Source: Oryzicola mucosus (GTDB lineage Bacteria; Pseudomonadota; Alphaproteobacteria; Rhizobiales; Rhizobiaceae). From it: 64,000 nt of DNA. Made by a program: the position numbers and the translations under genes. The notes under the pieces were generated by a model, which was given only the letters and a program-made list of their open reading frames with translations, made no database searches and was not told the origin of the DNA. The stretch spans positions 1 to 64,000 of the forward strand of contig NZ_JACVVX010000005.1 in NCBI RefSeq assembly GCF_014534685.1, read 5' to 3'. Positions 32,694 to 42,157 of this stretch are shown here, in pieces (the stretch's first letter is position 1; every line of letters begins with the position of its first letter).

Positions 32694-33331
32694 GCCATGT
32701 CGATGTATTGAGCCGCCTCGGTCAGGTCCCGAGGTGTGTTGATGTTGAAGAACGGATCGACAGATTGATCGCCGCAGCGAATAAAATCAAATGAGACAGA
32801 GACATATCCGCAGTTCCTTATGAAGGCCATGACGCTTCGGTCCGATTGCGTCTTGAGGAAATGCGCCAGTTTTTTCTCCACGCCAAGTGGCCAGAGGGCG
32901 AAGACGGGGTGATGGCGTCCGTTCGAAGCTGCGATAACGAGGTCGTTGTCACGCTGGCGCGCCGCGAGAAGTCTTGCCGTCAGATCGGTTGGAAGAAACG
33001 GCGTATCGCAGGTGACGGTCACCAAATCCGAGAAACGGTTCTGGCTGCGCGCCCAGATGATGCCGGCAAGGACCCCCGCCAGCGGACCTTGCCGATCGGG
33101 CAGTGTGTCGGCAATGACGGGAACACCCAGCGATGCGAAGAGATCCGGTTCGCCATTGGCGTTCAGCGCAACGACGTCGACCTGCGGAGCAAGTCGGTCG
33201 GCCACACGCTGCAACAGAGTCTTGCCGCCCAAATCGAGCAAGCCCTTTTCGCCGCCGCCCATCCGGCTGGCGCGACCGCCTGCGAGAATGACACCCGCAA
33301 CTCGCCTATGCTCTGGGTTGGCGACGGCCAC
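32690..33331 (-). CDS. mobA: Molybdenum cofactor guanylyltransferase MobA
   Basis: 213 residues. The nucleotidyltransferase motif VILAGGRASRMGGGEKGLL lies near the start, followed by DTLPDRQGPLAGVLAG and TVTCDTPFLPTDL. MobA attaches GMP to molybdopterin. It lies between the transporter gene and mobB with a 2-bp gap upstream. With moaA nearby the region supplies Mo-enzymes; no Mo-enzyme gene is in the window. Confidence 0.93.
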   Translation of the reverse strand: MAVANPEHRRVAGVILAGGRASRMGGGEKGLLDLGGKTLLQRVADRLAPQVDVVALNANGEPDLFASLGVPVIADTLPDRQGPLAGVLAGIIWARSQNRFSDLVTVTCDTPFLPTDLTARLLAARQRDNDLVIAASNGRHHPVFALWPLGVEKKLAHFLKTQSDRSVMAFIRNCGYVSVSFDFIRCGDQSVDPFFNINTPRDLTEAAQYIDMA

Positions 33332-33333
33332 AT

Positions 33334-34287
33334 CTACACTCCGTCAGGCGCCATGGAGGGGCTGGTGCTTTTTGCGGCCGGAAGCTGGCTGTCCACAGCG
33401 CGCTCGCGATAGAGCATGTAAATTCCCGAGGCGATGATGACGATGGAGCCTGCCAGCGTGAACATGTCGGGAATCTCGCCAAACACCGCAAAGCCCAGCG
33501 CGATAGCCCATATCAGAGACGTATAACGGAACGGCGCGACAAAAGAGATGTCTCCGCTGCGCATGGCGGCGATGACGCACTGATAGCCGATGATAAGCAT
33601 TCCGGCGCAAAGCAGCAGCAAAAACACCGTCGATAGCCCCATCGGTCTCCACCCACCCATGGGCTCGATCATGACGGCGCCGAGCAGGCACACGGATGCT
33701 GAGGATACGGACGATATAAGCAAAGTTGGAACGGAACCAGGGACTTTTCGGGTCACCAGATCCCTGACGGCGCAGAAGAACACCGACAAAAGCGTCAGCA
33801 CGGAAAAGCTGTTGAAACCTTCCAGGCCGGGTCGAACGACGATCAACACCCCGATGAATCCCACCGTGATCGCCAGCCAGCGCCGCCAGCCCACTCTGTC
33901 GCCGAGAAACAACGCCGCTCCCATGGTCACGGCGAGCGGCAAGGCCTGCAGCACCGCCGAGATGTTGGCGAGCGGAAGATGGGCGATTGCTATCAGAAAC
34001 GTTCCCGTGGCGCACATTTCGGCCAATGCGCGGACGAAGACCAGCTTGCTGGTTGCCCGCAATGAGACGTTGAACGCTCCGGCCCTCCAGGCCAGCAGCA
34101 CGATGAAGATCGTGGCGAACAGTCCGCGCACGAACATGATCTGGCCAACGTTGAGCTCGGAGGAGGTGAACTTGGTGATGGTATCGTTTACGACGAAGCC
34201 GGCCATGGCCATGGTCATATAGACCGCGGCGCGCGCATTCTCACTCTGTGCCAAGGACTTTTTCCATGTCGCGCTGCTCCCCCGCAT
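33334..34287 (-). CDS. EamA/DMT-family membrane transporter
   Basis: 317 residues with about ten hydrophobic helices arranged as two EamA repeats (RALAEMCATGTFLIAIAHLPLANISAVLQALPLAV in the first, FRYTSLIWAIALGFAVFGEIPDMFTLAGSIVIIASG in the second). These drug/metabolite transporters export small molecules; the substrate is unknown. The stop is 2 bp before mobA, so it is co-transcribed with the Mo-cofactor genes, which may be coincidental. Confidence 0.88.
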   Translation of the reverse strand: MRGSSATWKKSLAQSENARAAVYMTMAMAGFVVNDTITKFTSSELNVGQIMFVRGLFATIFIVLLAWRAGAFNVSLRATSKLVFVRALAEMCATGTFLIAIAHLPLANISAVLQALPLAVTMGAALFLGDRVGWRRWLAITVGFIGVLIVVRPGLEGFNSFSVLTLLSVFFCAVRDLVTRKVPGSVPTLLISSVSSASVCLLGAVMIEPMGGWRPMGLSTVFLLLLCAGMLIIGYQCVIAAMRSGDISFVAPFRYTSLIWAIALGFAVFGEIPDMFTLAGSIVIIASGIYMLYRERAVDSQLPAAKSTSPSMAPDGV

Positions 34288-34424
34288 ATCCGCTGCCCGT
34301 CATGAACCTTTGACGCCAGCCGTCAATGGTCCAAAGCCTGGGTCGTATAGGGCCTTGATATGGGAGGGTATCGCAAAACGGCAATGGACGAGCGGTGGGG
34401 AGAAAACACCTCGATGATCCGAGG

Positions 34425-35420
34425 TCAGCCGCCGGTCACGCTCATGTGCCGAGAGACGGAGGGCCGGTTGGTGCGCCGGTCGATGACGAAATCATGGCCT
34501 TTCGGCTTGCGGCCGATGGCCTCGTCGATAGCCCGGGAAAGCAGTTCATTGCCTTCCGACGCGCGGAGCGGGCCACGCAGATCGGCCGCGTCGTCCTGAC
34601 CCAGGCACATATAGAGCGTTCCCGTGCAGGTGATGCGGACACGATTGCAGCTTTCGCAGAAATTATGCGTCATCGGCGTGATGAAGCCCAGCCGACCGCC
34701 GGTCTCCGCGACGGTCACATAGCGCGCCGGCCCCCCGGTTTTGAACGGAATGTCGGTCAGCGTGAAGTCGCGTTCGAGCTTGCCCCGCAACAGCGACAAA
34801 GGCAGATACTGGTCTGTGCGGTCGCCCTCGATATCGCCCATGGGCATGGTTTCGATGACGGTCATATCCATGCCGCGACCATGCGCCCAGCGCATGATGC
34901 CGGGAATCTCAGCATCGTTGAAGTCCTTCAACGCCACCGCGTTGATTTTCACCTTGATGCCCGCCGCCTGGGCTGCGTCGATGCCGGCGATCACCTTGCC
35001 GAGGTCGCCCCAGCGTGTGATGGCGCGGAATTTTTCGGGATCGAGCGTGTCGAGCGAGACATTGATGCGCTTGACGCCGCAATCGGCCAGTTCGCTGGCG
35101 AAGCGTGCGAGCTGTGAGCCATTGGTGGTGAAGGTCAGTTCCTCCAGCGCACCGGTTTCGAGATGCCTCGACACCTGGCGCACGAGGTGCATGACGTTCT
35201 TGCGCACCAGCGGTTCTCCGCCGGTCAGCCGAAGCTTTTTGACGCCTTTTTCGATGAACACGGTGCACAGCCGCTCGAGTTCTTCGAGCGAAAGCAAATC
35301 CTTCTTCGGCAGGAACACCATGTCTTCCGCCATGCAATAGGTACAGCGGAAATCGCACCGGTCCGTCACCGACACCCTGAGGTAGTCGATCGAGCGGCCG
35401 AATGGGTCGATCATGGTCAT
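34425..35420 (-). CDS. moaA: GTP 3',8-cyclase MoaA (radical SAM)
   Basis: 331 residues from the ATG at 35420, behind GGAACCG; an open extension to 35504 does not match the family. Radical-SAM cluster Cys22/26/29 (CDFRCTYC), the C-terminal cluster (CESCNRV and a later Cys) and the terminal Gly-Gly needed for activity are present. It makes cyclic pyranopterin precursor from GTP with MoaC, which is elsewhere. It is divergent from the DUF971 gene. Confidence 0.93.
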   Translation of the reverse strand: MTMIDPFGRSIDYLRVSVTDRCDFRCTYCMAEDMVFLPKKDLLSLEELERLCTVFIEKGVKKLRLTGGEPLVRKNVMHLVRQVSRHLETGALEELTFTTNGSQLARFASELADCGVKRINVSLDTLDPEKFRAITRWGDLGKVIAGIDAAQAAGIKVKINAVALKDFNDAEIPGIMRWAHGRGMDMTVIETMPMGDIEGDRTDQYLPLSLLRGKLERDFTLTDIPFKTGGPARYVTVAETGGRLGFITPMTHNFCESCNRVRITCTGTLYMCLGQDDAADLRGPLRASEGNELLSRAIDEAIGRKPKGHDFVIDRRTNRPSVSRHMSVTGG

Positions 35421-35626
35421 GACCAGCGGTTCCGTTCCCTGTTGCGATCCTGCACGCGGCAAGACCGTCCTTGTATCCTTATTTTGTATCTCATGCGCCT
35501 GCAATCAAGCTGAATCGATCAAGTCGAAGCAGAACTTTGGCACAGAACACGGTCACGGACCTTCAAACCCTTCTGCGCGAGGCGGCTTGCGGCTACAGTC
35601 GCGGTCTCTGGAATCGGAATACAACT

Positions 35627-35977
35627 ATGATCCCTCCCAAGGAATTACGGGTCTCAAAGGACCGCCGCACGCTGACGGTGACTTTTCCTGACCATGCGCC
35701 GGTCGAACTGCCGGCAGAATTCTTGCGGGTTCTGTCACCCTCCGCCGAGGTGCAAGGGCATTCTCCCGAGCAACGTGTGACGGTGCCGGGCAAACGCATG
35801 GTCTCGATCTTCAAGATCGAACCTGTCGGCAACTACGCAGTTCGCATCACATTCGACGATGGCCACGACACCGGTATTTTTACCTGGAGCTATCTGCATA
35901 CGCTCTCCCATGAGAAACAGGAGCGCTGGACGAGCTATCTCGATGAACTGGAAGGGAAAGGGCTGTCGCGTGACTGA
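35627..35977 (+). CDS. DUF971 (GBBH-like N-terminal) protein
   Basis: 116 residues from the ATG at 35627; the frame is open upstream but lacks support. LRVSKDRRTLTVTFPDHAPVELPAEFLRVLSPSAEVQGH and FDDGHDTGIFTWSYLHTL are typical of DUF971 proteins, which resemble the N-terminal domain of gamma-butyrobetaine hydroxylase. Family members are linked to iron-sulfur or Mo-enzyme maturation by neighbourhood only. It stands beside moaA, which agrees with that pattern. Confidence 0.87.
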   Translation: MIPPKELRVSKDRRTLTVTFPDHAPVELPAEFLRVLSPSAEVQGHSPEQRVTVPGKRMVSIFKIEPVGNYAVRITFDDGHDTGIFTWSYLHTLSHEKQERWTSYLDELEGKGLSRD

Positions 35978-36128
35978 TCGGCATAGGCCAGCCAGCAGTG
36001 CGCCGAGCGCGGAGATCGCCTGGAGAGTTCAAAACTATGTGATGCTTTTTGTGCGCAACAAACCGGGCGCGGCTGCCGTATAAGCCTCGTAGGCCTATGT
36101 TGAGGCCCAGTGCAGGAGACGTGCCTGA

Positions 36129-37019
36129 ATGAAGCCTTGGACCGACCGCGCCGGAAAGGTCTCGCCGCTGAAAGCGGTGGTGTTTTTTGGAACGCTGGTG
36201 CCGATAGCACTGCTGGCTGTTCGTGCCGCCACCGGCGGTTTCCAGGGCGCGCCGGGGCTGGCTGCGCTTGGGCCGCGCCCTTTGACCGAGGCAATCCACC
36301 AAACCGGCGATTGGGCCATCCGCTTTCTGATGCTGTCGTTGGCTGTCACACCGCTGCGGCGCATTCTCCAGTTCCCGAAACTAATCAATGTCAGGCGCAT
36401 GCTCGGCTTGGCGGCGTTGTTTTACGCGCTTGGCCATTTCGCGCTCTACATCACCGACATGAAATTCGACCTTCTGCGGGTGGGTAGCGAAATTCTGCTT
36501 CGCATCTATCTCACCATCGGCTTCGTCGCTCTGCTCGGTCTTGTCGTTTTGGGCATGACGTCTACGGATGCGGCCGTCCGCCGACTTGGTGGAAACTGGA
36601 ACCGCCTGCACAAAATCGTCTACCCCATCGGTATTCTCGCGGTGCTGCATTATTTCATGCAGTCGAAGGCGGATGTTTATCAGGCCACCCTGATTGCCGG
36701 ATTTTTTGTTTTGTTGATGAGCTATCGCGTCGCGCAGGGGCGCGGCTTCAATCTGCAATCGCCGATCACGCTCGCAATCATTGCCGTCCTTGGCGGGCTG
36801 CTCACCGCCGCGCTCGAGTTTGCCTGGTATGCGATTGCCACCGGAGTGCCGCCGCAGCGTGTTTTGGCCGCAAATCTGCAGTTCGCCTTTGCCATCCGCC
36901 CGTCATGGTGGGTTCTGGCGACAGGGCTGGCGGTTGCCTTGGCCTGCGCGGCGCGGCCGCTTATTCCCGCGGGGCAGGGGCGCGGGCGCAGGGCCAAGCC
37001 GGCGCGTGGCGTTGCCTGA
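36129..37019 (+). CDS. msrQ: Protein-methionine-sulfoxide reductase heme-binding subunit MsrQ
   Basis: 296 residues, more than the usual 200-220, with the ferric-reductase-like six-helix core (GDWAIRFLMLSLAVTPLRRIL, GLAALFYALGHFALYI with a heme His, NRLHKIVYPIGILAVLHYF with two more). MsrQ passes electrons to periplasmic MsrP, a Mo-enzyme repairing oxidised methionine. The C-terminal extension adds two more helices. msrP is not adjacent. The Mo-cofactor genes upstream are a suggestive neighbourhood. Confidence 0.88.
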   Translation: MKPWTDRAGKVSPLKAVVFFGTLVPIALLAVRAATGGFQGAPGLAALGPRPLTEAIHQTGDWAIRFLMLSLAVTPLRRILQFPKLINVRRMLGLAALFYALGHFALYITDMKFDLLRVGSEILLRIYLTIGFVALLGLVVLGMTSTDAAVRRLGGNWNRLHKIVYPIGILAVLHYFMQSKADVYQATLIAGFFVLLMSYRVAQGRGFNLQSPITLAIIAVLGGLLTAALEFAWYAIATGVPPQRVLAANLQFAFAIRPSWWVLATGLAVALACAARPLIPAGQGRGRRAKPARGVA

Positions 37020-37207
37020 TTGGCACAGCACTTAAGTTTCGATCTCGCAAAGATGTGAAATCATTTCGAAACGGTTCTGCGAGAATTTATACAAATTTAA
37101 CGATGAAGGTATGAATCGATGGCGTGATGCCATGCGTCCGCATCGCGTGCGGACAAAAACCCGTCGACAGGATTGATGCCTGGCTGGCGACGGTTGAGGG
37201 GATAGAA

Positions 37208-39079
37208 ATGAACGTTTTCCGCAAGACCTCCGCAGCCCTGCCGCTCGCAGCCCTTGTTGCGAGCCTGACCGTGACCACCGCGCCGGTCCAGGCTCAGGGG
37301 CTGTTCGACAAACTGTTCGGCGGCGGCTTGCGGCGTTCCGAGCGCACTGAATTCCCGCCTCCGCCCCCTGCGGCTCAACCACGTCAGGCTGCGCCCAAGA
37401 AAGCCGCTGCCGCCAAGCCGGTGAAGATTTCGGCGCCGTCCTATTACACCTATAAGGCCGAGGCGCTGGCCAAGGTGGACTTCTCGCCGCTGGCTGCGAA
37501 ATCGCAGTCGGCTTCGCTGGAGCCTGTGATGAGCAGTGCATTCCGCGAGGCTCTTTCCGGGCTTGAGGGGTTCGACATGCTGGCGGAGCCGGAAATCGGC
37601 AAGGCCGTCGTGGCCTACTACTCGGATCATCCGGAGTTCGTTTGGGTCACTGACGGTGCGCTTAATGCAAAGGCGGCGCAGGCCGCTCAGGTCCTGGGCG
37701 ACGCGGGCAGCTACGGCCTGGATGCCGCCGATTACAAGGTCCAGTTGCCCGACGCAGGGTTGACTGTCGAGCCCGGCAAGCTGAACGGCCTGATCCGCTA
37801 TGAGATGGAACTGTCGGCGCGGGTGCTGCGCTATACGCGTGACGCACATGCTGGGGTAATCAATCCCAACAAGCTCTCCGGCTATCACGATTTCCCGGCC
37901 AAGCCTCTTGATCTGGCAGGTGTCTTGTCAGCACTCTCGTCGGGGGAAGACACGGCTGCCTTGCTCGAAGCCCAGCATCCGCAAAGCCCCGAATACAAGG
38001 CGCTCCGCACCGAGTTGGCAGCACTCCACGCCAGCGAAGAAAACGAGATCGTCGTCGACGCCAAGCTGCTTTTGAAGCCCGGCGAGACGAGCCCCGAACT
38101 GCCCAAGCTGCTGCAACTGATCAATCGCGATCTCGACGACCAGATGCGCAGCGAGTTCGGCGACCTGCTCTCCCGGTTGTCGACCACCGAAACCTACACC
38201 GACGAGCTCATTCCGCTGATGAAGGCGGTTCAGAAGCGCGAGGGGCTGAAGCAGGACGGCGTGATCGGGCCGCGTACAGTCGCCATGCTGGCGGGTACGT
38301 CCAAGGCCGACCGCATCGGCAAGGTAGTCGTGGCGCTGGAACAGTTGCGCTGGCATCCCTCCGAACTGGGCGACACCCGCGTTTTCATCAACCAGCCGGC
38401 CTTCACCGCAGCCTATATCGAAGGCGGCCAGGAGAAGCTGAAGACGCGCACGGTGATCGGCGCCAAGGGCACCCAGACCACTTTCTTCTTCGATAAGATC
38501 AAGCAGGTCGACTACAATCCCTATTGGGGTGTGCCGCAGTCGATCATCGTCAACGAGATGTTGCCGCGCCTGCGCAACGACCCCGGCTATCTGGATCGTG
38601 CCGGCTATGAGGTGGTCGATGCCAAGGGCAAGCGCGTTCCGTCTTCGGCGATCAACTGGAGCCAGTATGGCGGAAAGGTGCCCTTCGGCGTCCGGCAGGC
38701 GCCAAGCGAAGCAAACGCGCTGGGCGAGTTGAAAATACTGTTCCCCAACAAGCATGCCATCTACATGCACGACACGCCGCAGAAAGCGCTGTTCGATCGC
38801 GACATGCGCGCCTTCAGCCATGGTTGCGTGCGGCTTGCCGATCCGCGCGGCATGGCAGCGGCCGTTCTCGGCACGTCTGTCGACTACATCGCCGACAAGC
38901 TGAAGAAGGGACACTCCACCGAGAAGGTCAATCGCGACATTCCGGTTTATGTGGCCTACTTCACCGCATGGCCGCTGGCCGACGGCAGGATGGAGTATTT
39001 CACCGACGTCTACGACCGCGACAGCCGCGTCCTTGAGGCGATGAAACGCACCGTGGAGGTGAGGGCGCCCAGCAGCTGA
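37208..39079 (+). CDS. L,D-transpeptidase (YcbB/LdtD type)
   Basis: 623 residues from the ATG at 37208 (GAGGGG upstream). A signal peptide ends near Ala29-Gln30. A Pro/Ala linker is followed by a scaffold domain (GLDAADY), a peptidoglycan-binding helix set (KREGLKQDGVIGPRTVAMLAG) and the YkuD catalytic domain with IYMHDTPQKALF and SHGCVRL, where Cys is the nucleophile. It makes 3-3 crosslinks in peptidoglycan or attaches lipoproteins. A stem GTCCGCA/TGCGGAC (37136-37154) lies in its leader. Confidence 0.92.
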   Translation: MNVFRKTSAALPLAALVASLTVTTAPVQAQGLFDKLFGGGLRRSERTEFPPPPPAAQPRQAAPKKAAAAKPVKISAPSYYTYKAEALAKVDFSPLAAKSQSASLEPVMSSAFREALSGLEGFDMLAEPEIGKAVVAYYSDHPEFVWVTDGALNAKAAQAAQVLGDAGSYGLDAADYKVQLPDAGLTVEPGKLNGLIRYEMELSARVLRYTRDAHAGVINPNKLSGYHDFPAKPLDLAGVLSALSSGEDTAALLEAQHPQSPEYKALRTELAALHASEENEIVVDAKLLLKPGETSPELPKLLQLINRDLDDQMRSEFGDLLSRLSTTETYTDELIPLMKAVQKREGLKQDGVIGPRTVAMLAGTSKADRIGKVVVALEQLRWHPSELGDTRVFINQPAFTAAYIEGGQEKLKTRTVIGAKGTQTTFFFDKIKQVDYNPYWGVPQSIIVNEMLPRLRNDPGYLDRAGYEVVDAKGKRVPSSAINWSQYGGKVPFGVRQAPSEANALGELKILFPNKHAIYMHDTPQKALFDRDMRAFSHGCVRLADPRGMAAAVLGTSVDYIADKLKKGHSTEKVNRDIPVYVAYFTAWPLADGRMEYFTDVYDRDSRVLEAMKRTVEVRAPSS

Positions 39080-39093
39080 TTCTGCTGGTTGGG

Positions 39094-39495
39094 TCAGGCC
39101 GCTTCGGAATTGATCGCTTTCTTCGCTGCCTGAGCCAAAAATCCGGACCGAGTATAACCGTGTGCCGCGGCGAAAGCGTCTATTTCAGTCAGAATGTCTT
39201 TCGGCAGGGTGATGTTGATACGCACCGATTGGCGTGGCTCGGTTCTGACGGCAACGAGAATGGCGACGGCAGAGCGATTCTGCTCGTTGTTCATTACCTG
39301 CTCCAACGTCGAAGGTTCGGGCAAAGCCTCTCCGTCTTCGATCAAGCCGTCGATATGCAAAGCCAAGGCCTCTTCTGCCATGCGCCTTGCGTCGTCGAGA
39401 TCGATGCCGGCCGTGATGGCACCCGGAAAATCGGGGAAAGAGACCCCGAAATCACTATGGGCTTCTTTATGAATCAAACCGATATATTGACGCAT
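39094..39495 (-). CDS. hicB: HicB-type antitoxin
   Basis: 133 residues. The N-terminal HicB fold (YIGLIHKEAHSDFGVSFPDFPGAITAGIDLDDARRMAEEAL) neutralises the toxin. The C-terminal ribbon-helix-helix (SVRINITLPKDILTEIDAFAAAHGYTRSGFLAQAA) binds the operator. It lies 3 bp after hicA in the usual toxin-first order, with no space for a separate promoter. Confidence 0.93.
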   Translation of the reverse strand: MRQYIGLIHKEAHSDFGVSFPDFPGAITAGIDLDDARRMAEEALALHIDGLIEDGEALPEPSTLEQVMNNEQNRSAVAILVAVRTEPRQSVRINITLPKDILTEIDAFAAAHGYTRSGFLAQAAKKAINSEAA

Positions 39496-39498
39496 CTG

Positions 39499-39687
39499 CT
39501 ACCTCAACTTGAGCCCGGATTGCATTTCGATGCTTTTGAGAGTCCCAATAGGAACATCGCGTTTGGGATGAGGAACGGTCACCCGGCCAGGTTTATGAGG
39601 ATGTTTGAACTGAACATGGCTACCTTTCCGGGCTACTTCGCGCCAACCGTCCTTTTCCAAAAATGAAATGATTTCGGCGCTCTTCAT
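39499..39687 (-). CDS. hicA: HicA-type mRNA interferase toxin
   Basis: 62 residues. The double-stranded-RNA-binding-like HicA fold is intact, with the catalytic His in RKGSHVQFKHP and the conserved VTVPHPKRDVPIGTLKSI. The ATG at 39687 gives the usual N-terminus MKSAEII. No ribosome site precedes it. The predicted promoter starts transcription at the ATG, so the mRNA may be leaderless. Confidence 0.93.
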   Translation of the reverse strand: MKSAEIISFLEKDGWREVARKGSHVQFKHPHKPGRVTVPHPKRDVPIGTLKSIEMQSGLKLR

Positions 39688-39723
39688 ATGTGTATTTATA
39701 CACATAAACGCAATTTGGGGCAA
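39688..39723 (-). promoter_or_regulatory. hicAB promoter with 8-bp inverted-repeat operator
   Basis: ATGTGTAT (39688-39695) and ATACACAT (39698-39705) form a near-perfect palindrome. On the minus strand -35 TTGCCC (39723-39718) and -10 TATAAA (39700-39695) are spaced by 17. The -10 lies inside the palindrome, and the expected start is the hicA ATG. HicB bound here would shut off its own operon. Confidence 0.6.
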
Positions 39724-39787
39724 CGAGCGGCTGGCGCCGAACAGCACAAGCTGGCTTGAAAGGTTATCTCGGAGAGTGAATAGAAAA

Positions 39788-39862
39788 TGGTGGGCGATAT
39801 AGGGATTGAACCTATGACCCCACCCGTGTGAAGGGTGTGCTCTCCCGCTGAGCTAATCGCCC
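39788..39862 (-). tRNA. tRNA-Val (anticodon CAC)
   Basis: The reverse complement has acceptor GGGCGAT/ATCGCCC with CCA encoded, D-arm TAGCTCAGCGGGAGAGC, anticodon arm CACCC-TTCACAC-GGGTG (CAC) and a T-arm with GGTTCAATCC. The hicAB pair lies immediately beyond the tRNA 3' end, a typical place for acquired modules. Confidence 0.95.
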
Positions 39863-39930
39863 GTCGCAGCCTTATCGGCCGAACGCGCCGCGATATAAGA
39901 TAGGGCGGCGCGTTAAGTCAAGGATGACCG

Positions 39931-40614
39931 TCAGCGATTTGCTGCGGCGATCAATCTTTCTGCCAGGTCGACGGTCAGTTCGTCGAAATGGGAGATAACA
40001 GCGGACGGCTCGAACTCACGCACATGCCGGTCGGTATAGCCGAAGTCGACGGCGACGACCGGAATGCCGGCAGCCTTCGCCGTGTCGATGTCGGTTTGCG
40101 AATCGCCGATCATCACGGCGCGTGTCGGGTCGCCGCCGGCCAGGGCAATCGTCTCGGTCAGGTGGCGCGGGTCGGGCTTGCGGAAGCCGAACGTGTCCGG
40201 TCCGGTAATCGCTGCGAAACGCGGCCCGAGGCCGAGCGCGGCTATCAGGCTGATGGCGAGTTTTTCGTATTTGTTGGTGCAGACCGCAAGCAGATAACCT
40301 GCCTCGGTGAAGCGGTCCATGGCAGCGATGACGCCGGGATAGGGCTGCGACTTGCCCGGAATGTTCGCCGAATAGTGGTCGAGGAACACCGAGAGCAGAC
40401 GGTCGTGCTCGATTGCGTCGAGGATCCGCTTCTGGGCATTGTAGGCGCGTTCGATCATCACCTTGCCGCCATGACCGACGAATCGGCGAAATGCAGCATC
40501 GTCGACCCGGGACAATCCGCCGGCCACCAGGCTTTCGTTGAGGCTCTCCAAAAGGTCGGGGGCGGTGTCGACGAGCGTGCCGTCGAGGTCGAAGACGATG
40601 ATGGGTTTTTTCAT
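39931..40614 (-). CDS. gph: Phosphoglycolate phosphatase (HAD family)
   Basis: 227 residues from the ATG at 40614, chosen because MKKPIIVFDLDGTLVDTAPDLL is the family start; the frame is open further upstream. HAD motifs I (DLDGT), II (CTNKYEKLA), III (KPDP) and IV (MIGDSQTDIDTA) are present. It removes phosphate from 2-phosphoglycolate arising from DNA repair or photorespiration-like reactions. It is divergent from rpiA, as in other Rhizobiales. Confidence 0.92.
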   Translation of the reverse strand: MKKPIIVFDLDGTLVDTAPDLLESLNESLVAGGLSRVDDAAFRRFVGHGGKVMIERAYNAQKRILDAIEHDRLLSVFLDHYSANIPGKSQPYPGVIAAMDRFTEAGYLLAVCTNKYEKLAISLIAALGLGPRFAAITGPDTFGFRKPDPRHLTETIALAGGDPTRAVMIGDSQTDIDTAKAAGIPVVAVDFGYTDRHVREFEPSAVISHFDELTVDLAERLIAAANR

Positions 40615-40764
40615 GAAAAGCGTGCCCGTTGTTGAGGTGACGTTGCGATAACCCGTGCGGACAGACGAGGCAAGGCGACCGGCCGTGACGTGGGATAAAG
40701 CCTTTGACCCAACCGGCAAAAATGCTAGAGCCAGCCAGTTTCCGGTTCTCAGGCGATTTTCTTC

Positions 40765-41463
40765 ATGGATGCAAGAGCCCTCAAGATAGAGGCGGCGCGA
40801 GCCGCGCTCGATCATGTCGAACATGGCATGCGACTCGGAATCGGCACCGGTTCCACCGCGGAGGAATTCGTCCGCCTGCTGGCCGAGAAGGTTGCTGCGG
40901 GCATGGAGATCGTCGGTGTGCCGACCTCCGAACGCACGGCTTCATTGTGCCGCGAGCTTTCCGTGCCGCTGTCGACGCTGGAAGAAACCCCCGAACTCGA
41001 CCTGACCATCGACGGCGCCGACGAGATCGATCCCGCGCTGTCGCTCATCAAGGGCGGCGGTGGCGCATTGCTGCGTGAAAAGATCGTCGCCGCAGCGTCT
41101 GCCAAGATGATCGTGATCGCCGACGCCACCAAGCTCGTCGACACGCTGGGCCGGTTTCCATTGCCCATCGAGGTCAATCCGTTCGGTCTCGCGTCCACGC
41201 GTATCGCCATCGGCGCCGCGGCCGAAAAGCTCGGCCTTTCTGGCGCCATCGTACTGCGTGAGCGAGAAGGGAAAACCTTCGTCACCGATGGGGGCCATTT
41301 CATCCTGGATGCATCTTTTGGCCGCATTCCCGATCCAAGAGCGCTGTCAGATGCGCTGCATGCCATTCCAGGCGTTGTCGAGCACGGGCTTTTTCTCGGT
41401 CTCGCATCGCTTGCAGTCATTGCCGGTTCCGATGGTATAAGAACCGTCGTTCCGGCTCGCTAA
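40765..41463 (+). CDS. rpiA: Ribose-5-phosphate isomerase A
   Basis: 232 residues. [13 protein letters not shown], the active-site loop [27 protein letters not shown] with catalytic Asp/Lys, and the closing DGIRTVVP motif fit RpiA. It interconverts ribose-5- and ribulose-5-phosphate in the pentose phosphate pathway. It stands first in a co-oriented rpiA-DUF2059-gor set, with a possible -35 TTGACC upstream. Confidence 0.95.
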   Translation: MDARALKIEAARAALDHVEHGMRLGIGTGSTAEEFVRLLAEKVAAGMEIVGVPTSERTASLCRELSVPLSTLEETPELDLTIDGADEIDPALSLIKGGGGALLREKIVAAASAKMIVIADATKLVDTLGRFPLPIEVNPFGLASTRIAIGAAAEKLGLSGAIVLREREGKTFVTDGGHFILDASFGRIPDPRALSDALHAIPGVVEHGLFLGLASLAVIAGSDGIRTVVPAR

Positions 41464-41481
41464 CAGGGGAGACCTTCCACA

Positions 41482-42045
41482 ATGATCCTGACCACCAGGC
41501 TGCGCCGCTTTTCAACCATGGCGACAGCGTCCGCCTTCCTCGCCATCGCATCCGTCGCCCAGGCGCAGGAAGTGTCGGAGACCCACCTGAAGGCGGCGCA
41601 GGCCGCCATCTCAGCAATTCATGCGACCGATTCCTTCGACATGATCCTGCCGCAAGCAGCCGGCGCTCTGAAGGAGCAACTCATTCAGCAGAGCCCGGAC
41701 CTCGACGCTCTCATCACCCAGACGGTCGATGAAAAGACGCTGGCTCTGGCCTCGCGCCGCGCCGATCTCGAAAAAGAAGCCGCGCTGGTCTATGCGCGGT
41801 CCTTCACCGAGCCGCAGCTCAAGGCAATCGCCGCCTTCTACAACTCGGAAGCGGGCAAGAAGCTGCTTTCGGATGGTCCGATTGTCTCGCGTGAGATCGT
41901 AAAGGCCGCCGACATCTGGCAGAACGGCATCGCGCGGGATCTGGCCGAGCAGGTCGGCGAAACGCTGCGCGCACAAGCTCCGAATTCTCCGGCCGCCAAT
42001 GCAGCAAGCGGCGCAACGCCGGCCGTTCCCGCGACGCCGAACTGA
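41482..42045 (+). CDS. Secreted DUF2059 protein
   Basis: 187 residues. A signal peptide (cleavage near VAQA-QE) precedes the helical DUF2059 domain, with FTEPQLKAIAAFYNSEAGKKLLSD, its most recognisable stretch. The C-terminal 20 residues are Ala/Pro-rich. Function unknown, presumably periplasmic. It lies 18 bp after rpiA and is followed by a strong terminator. Confidence 0.9.
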   Translation: MILTTRLRRFSTMATASAFLAIASVAQAQEVSETHLKAAQAAISAIHATDSFDMILPQAAGALKEQLIQQSPDLDALITQTVDEKTLALASRRADLEKEAALVYARSFTEPQLKAIAAFYNSEAGKKLLSDGPIVSREIVKAADIWQNGIARDLAEQVGETLRAQAPNSPAANAASGATPAVPATPN

Positions 42046-42080
42046 GCGGTCCAACTCACTGATCCACTGAATAAAAGAAT

Positions 42081-42106
42081 AGCCCGGTACAGCCGGGCTT
42101 TTCTTT
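42081..42106 (+). terminator. Rho-independent terminator after DUF2059 gene
   Basis: AGCCCGG (42081-42087), TACAG loop, CCGGGCT (42093-42099), then TTTCTTT. It closes the rpiA-DUF2059 transcript before gor. Confidence 0.85.
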
Positions 42107-42157
42107 GTCCGTCCCAGCGCATAACTGAATACCGTCTTTCTTCCAGGAGCATTCCGT

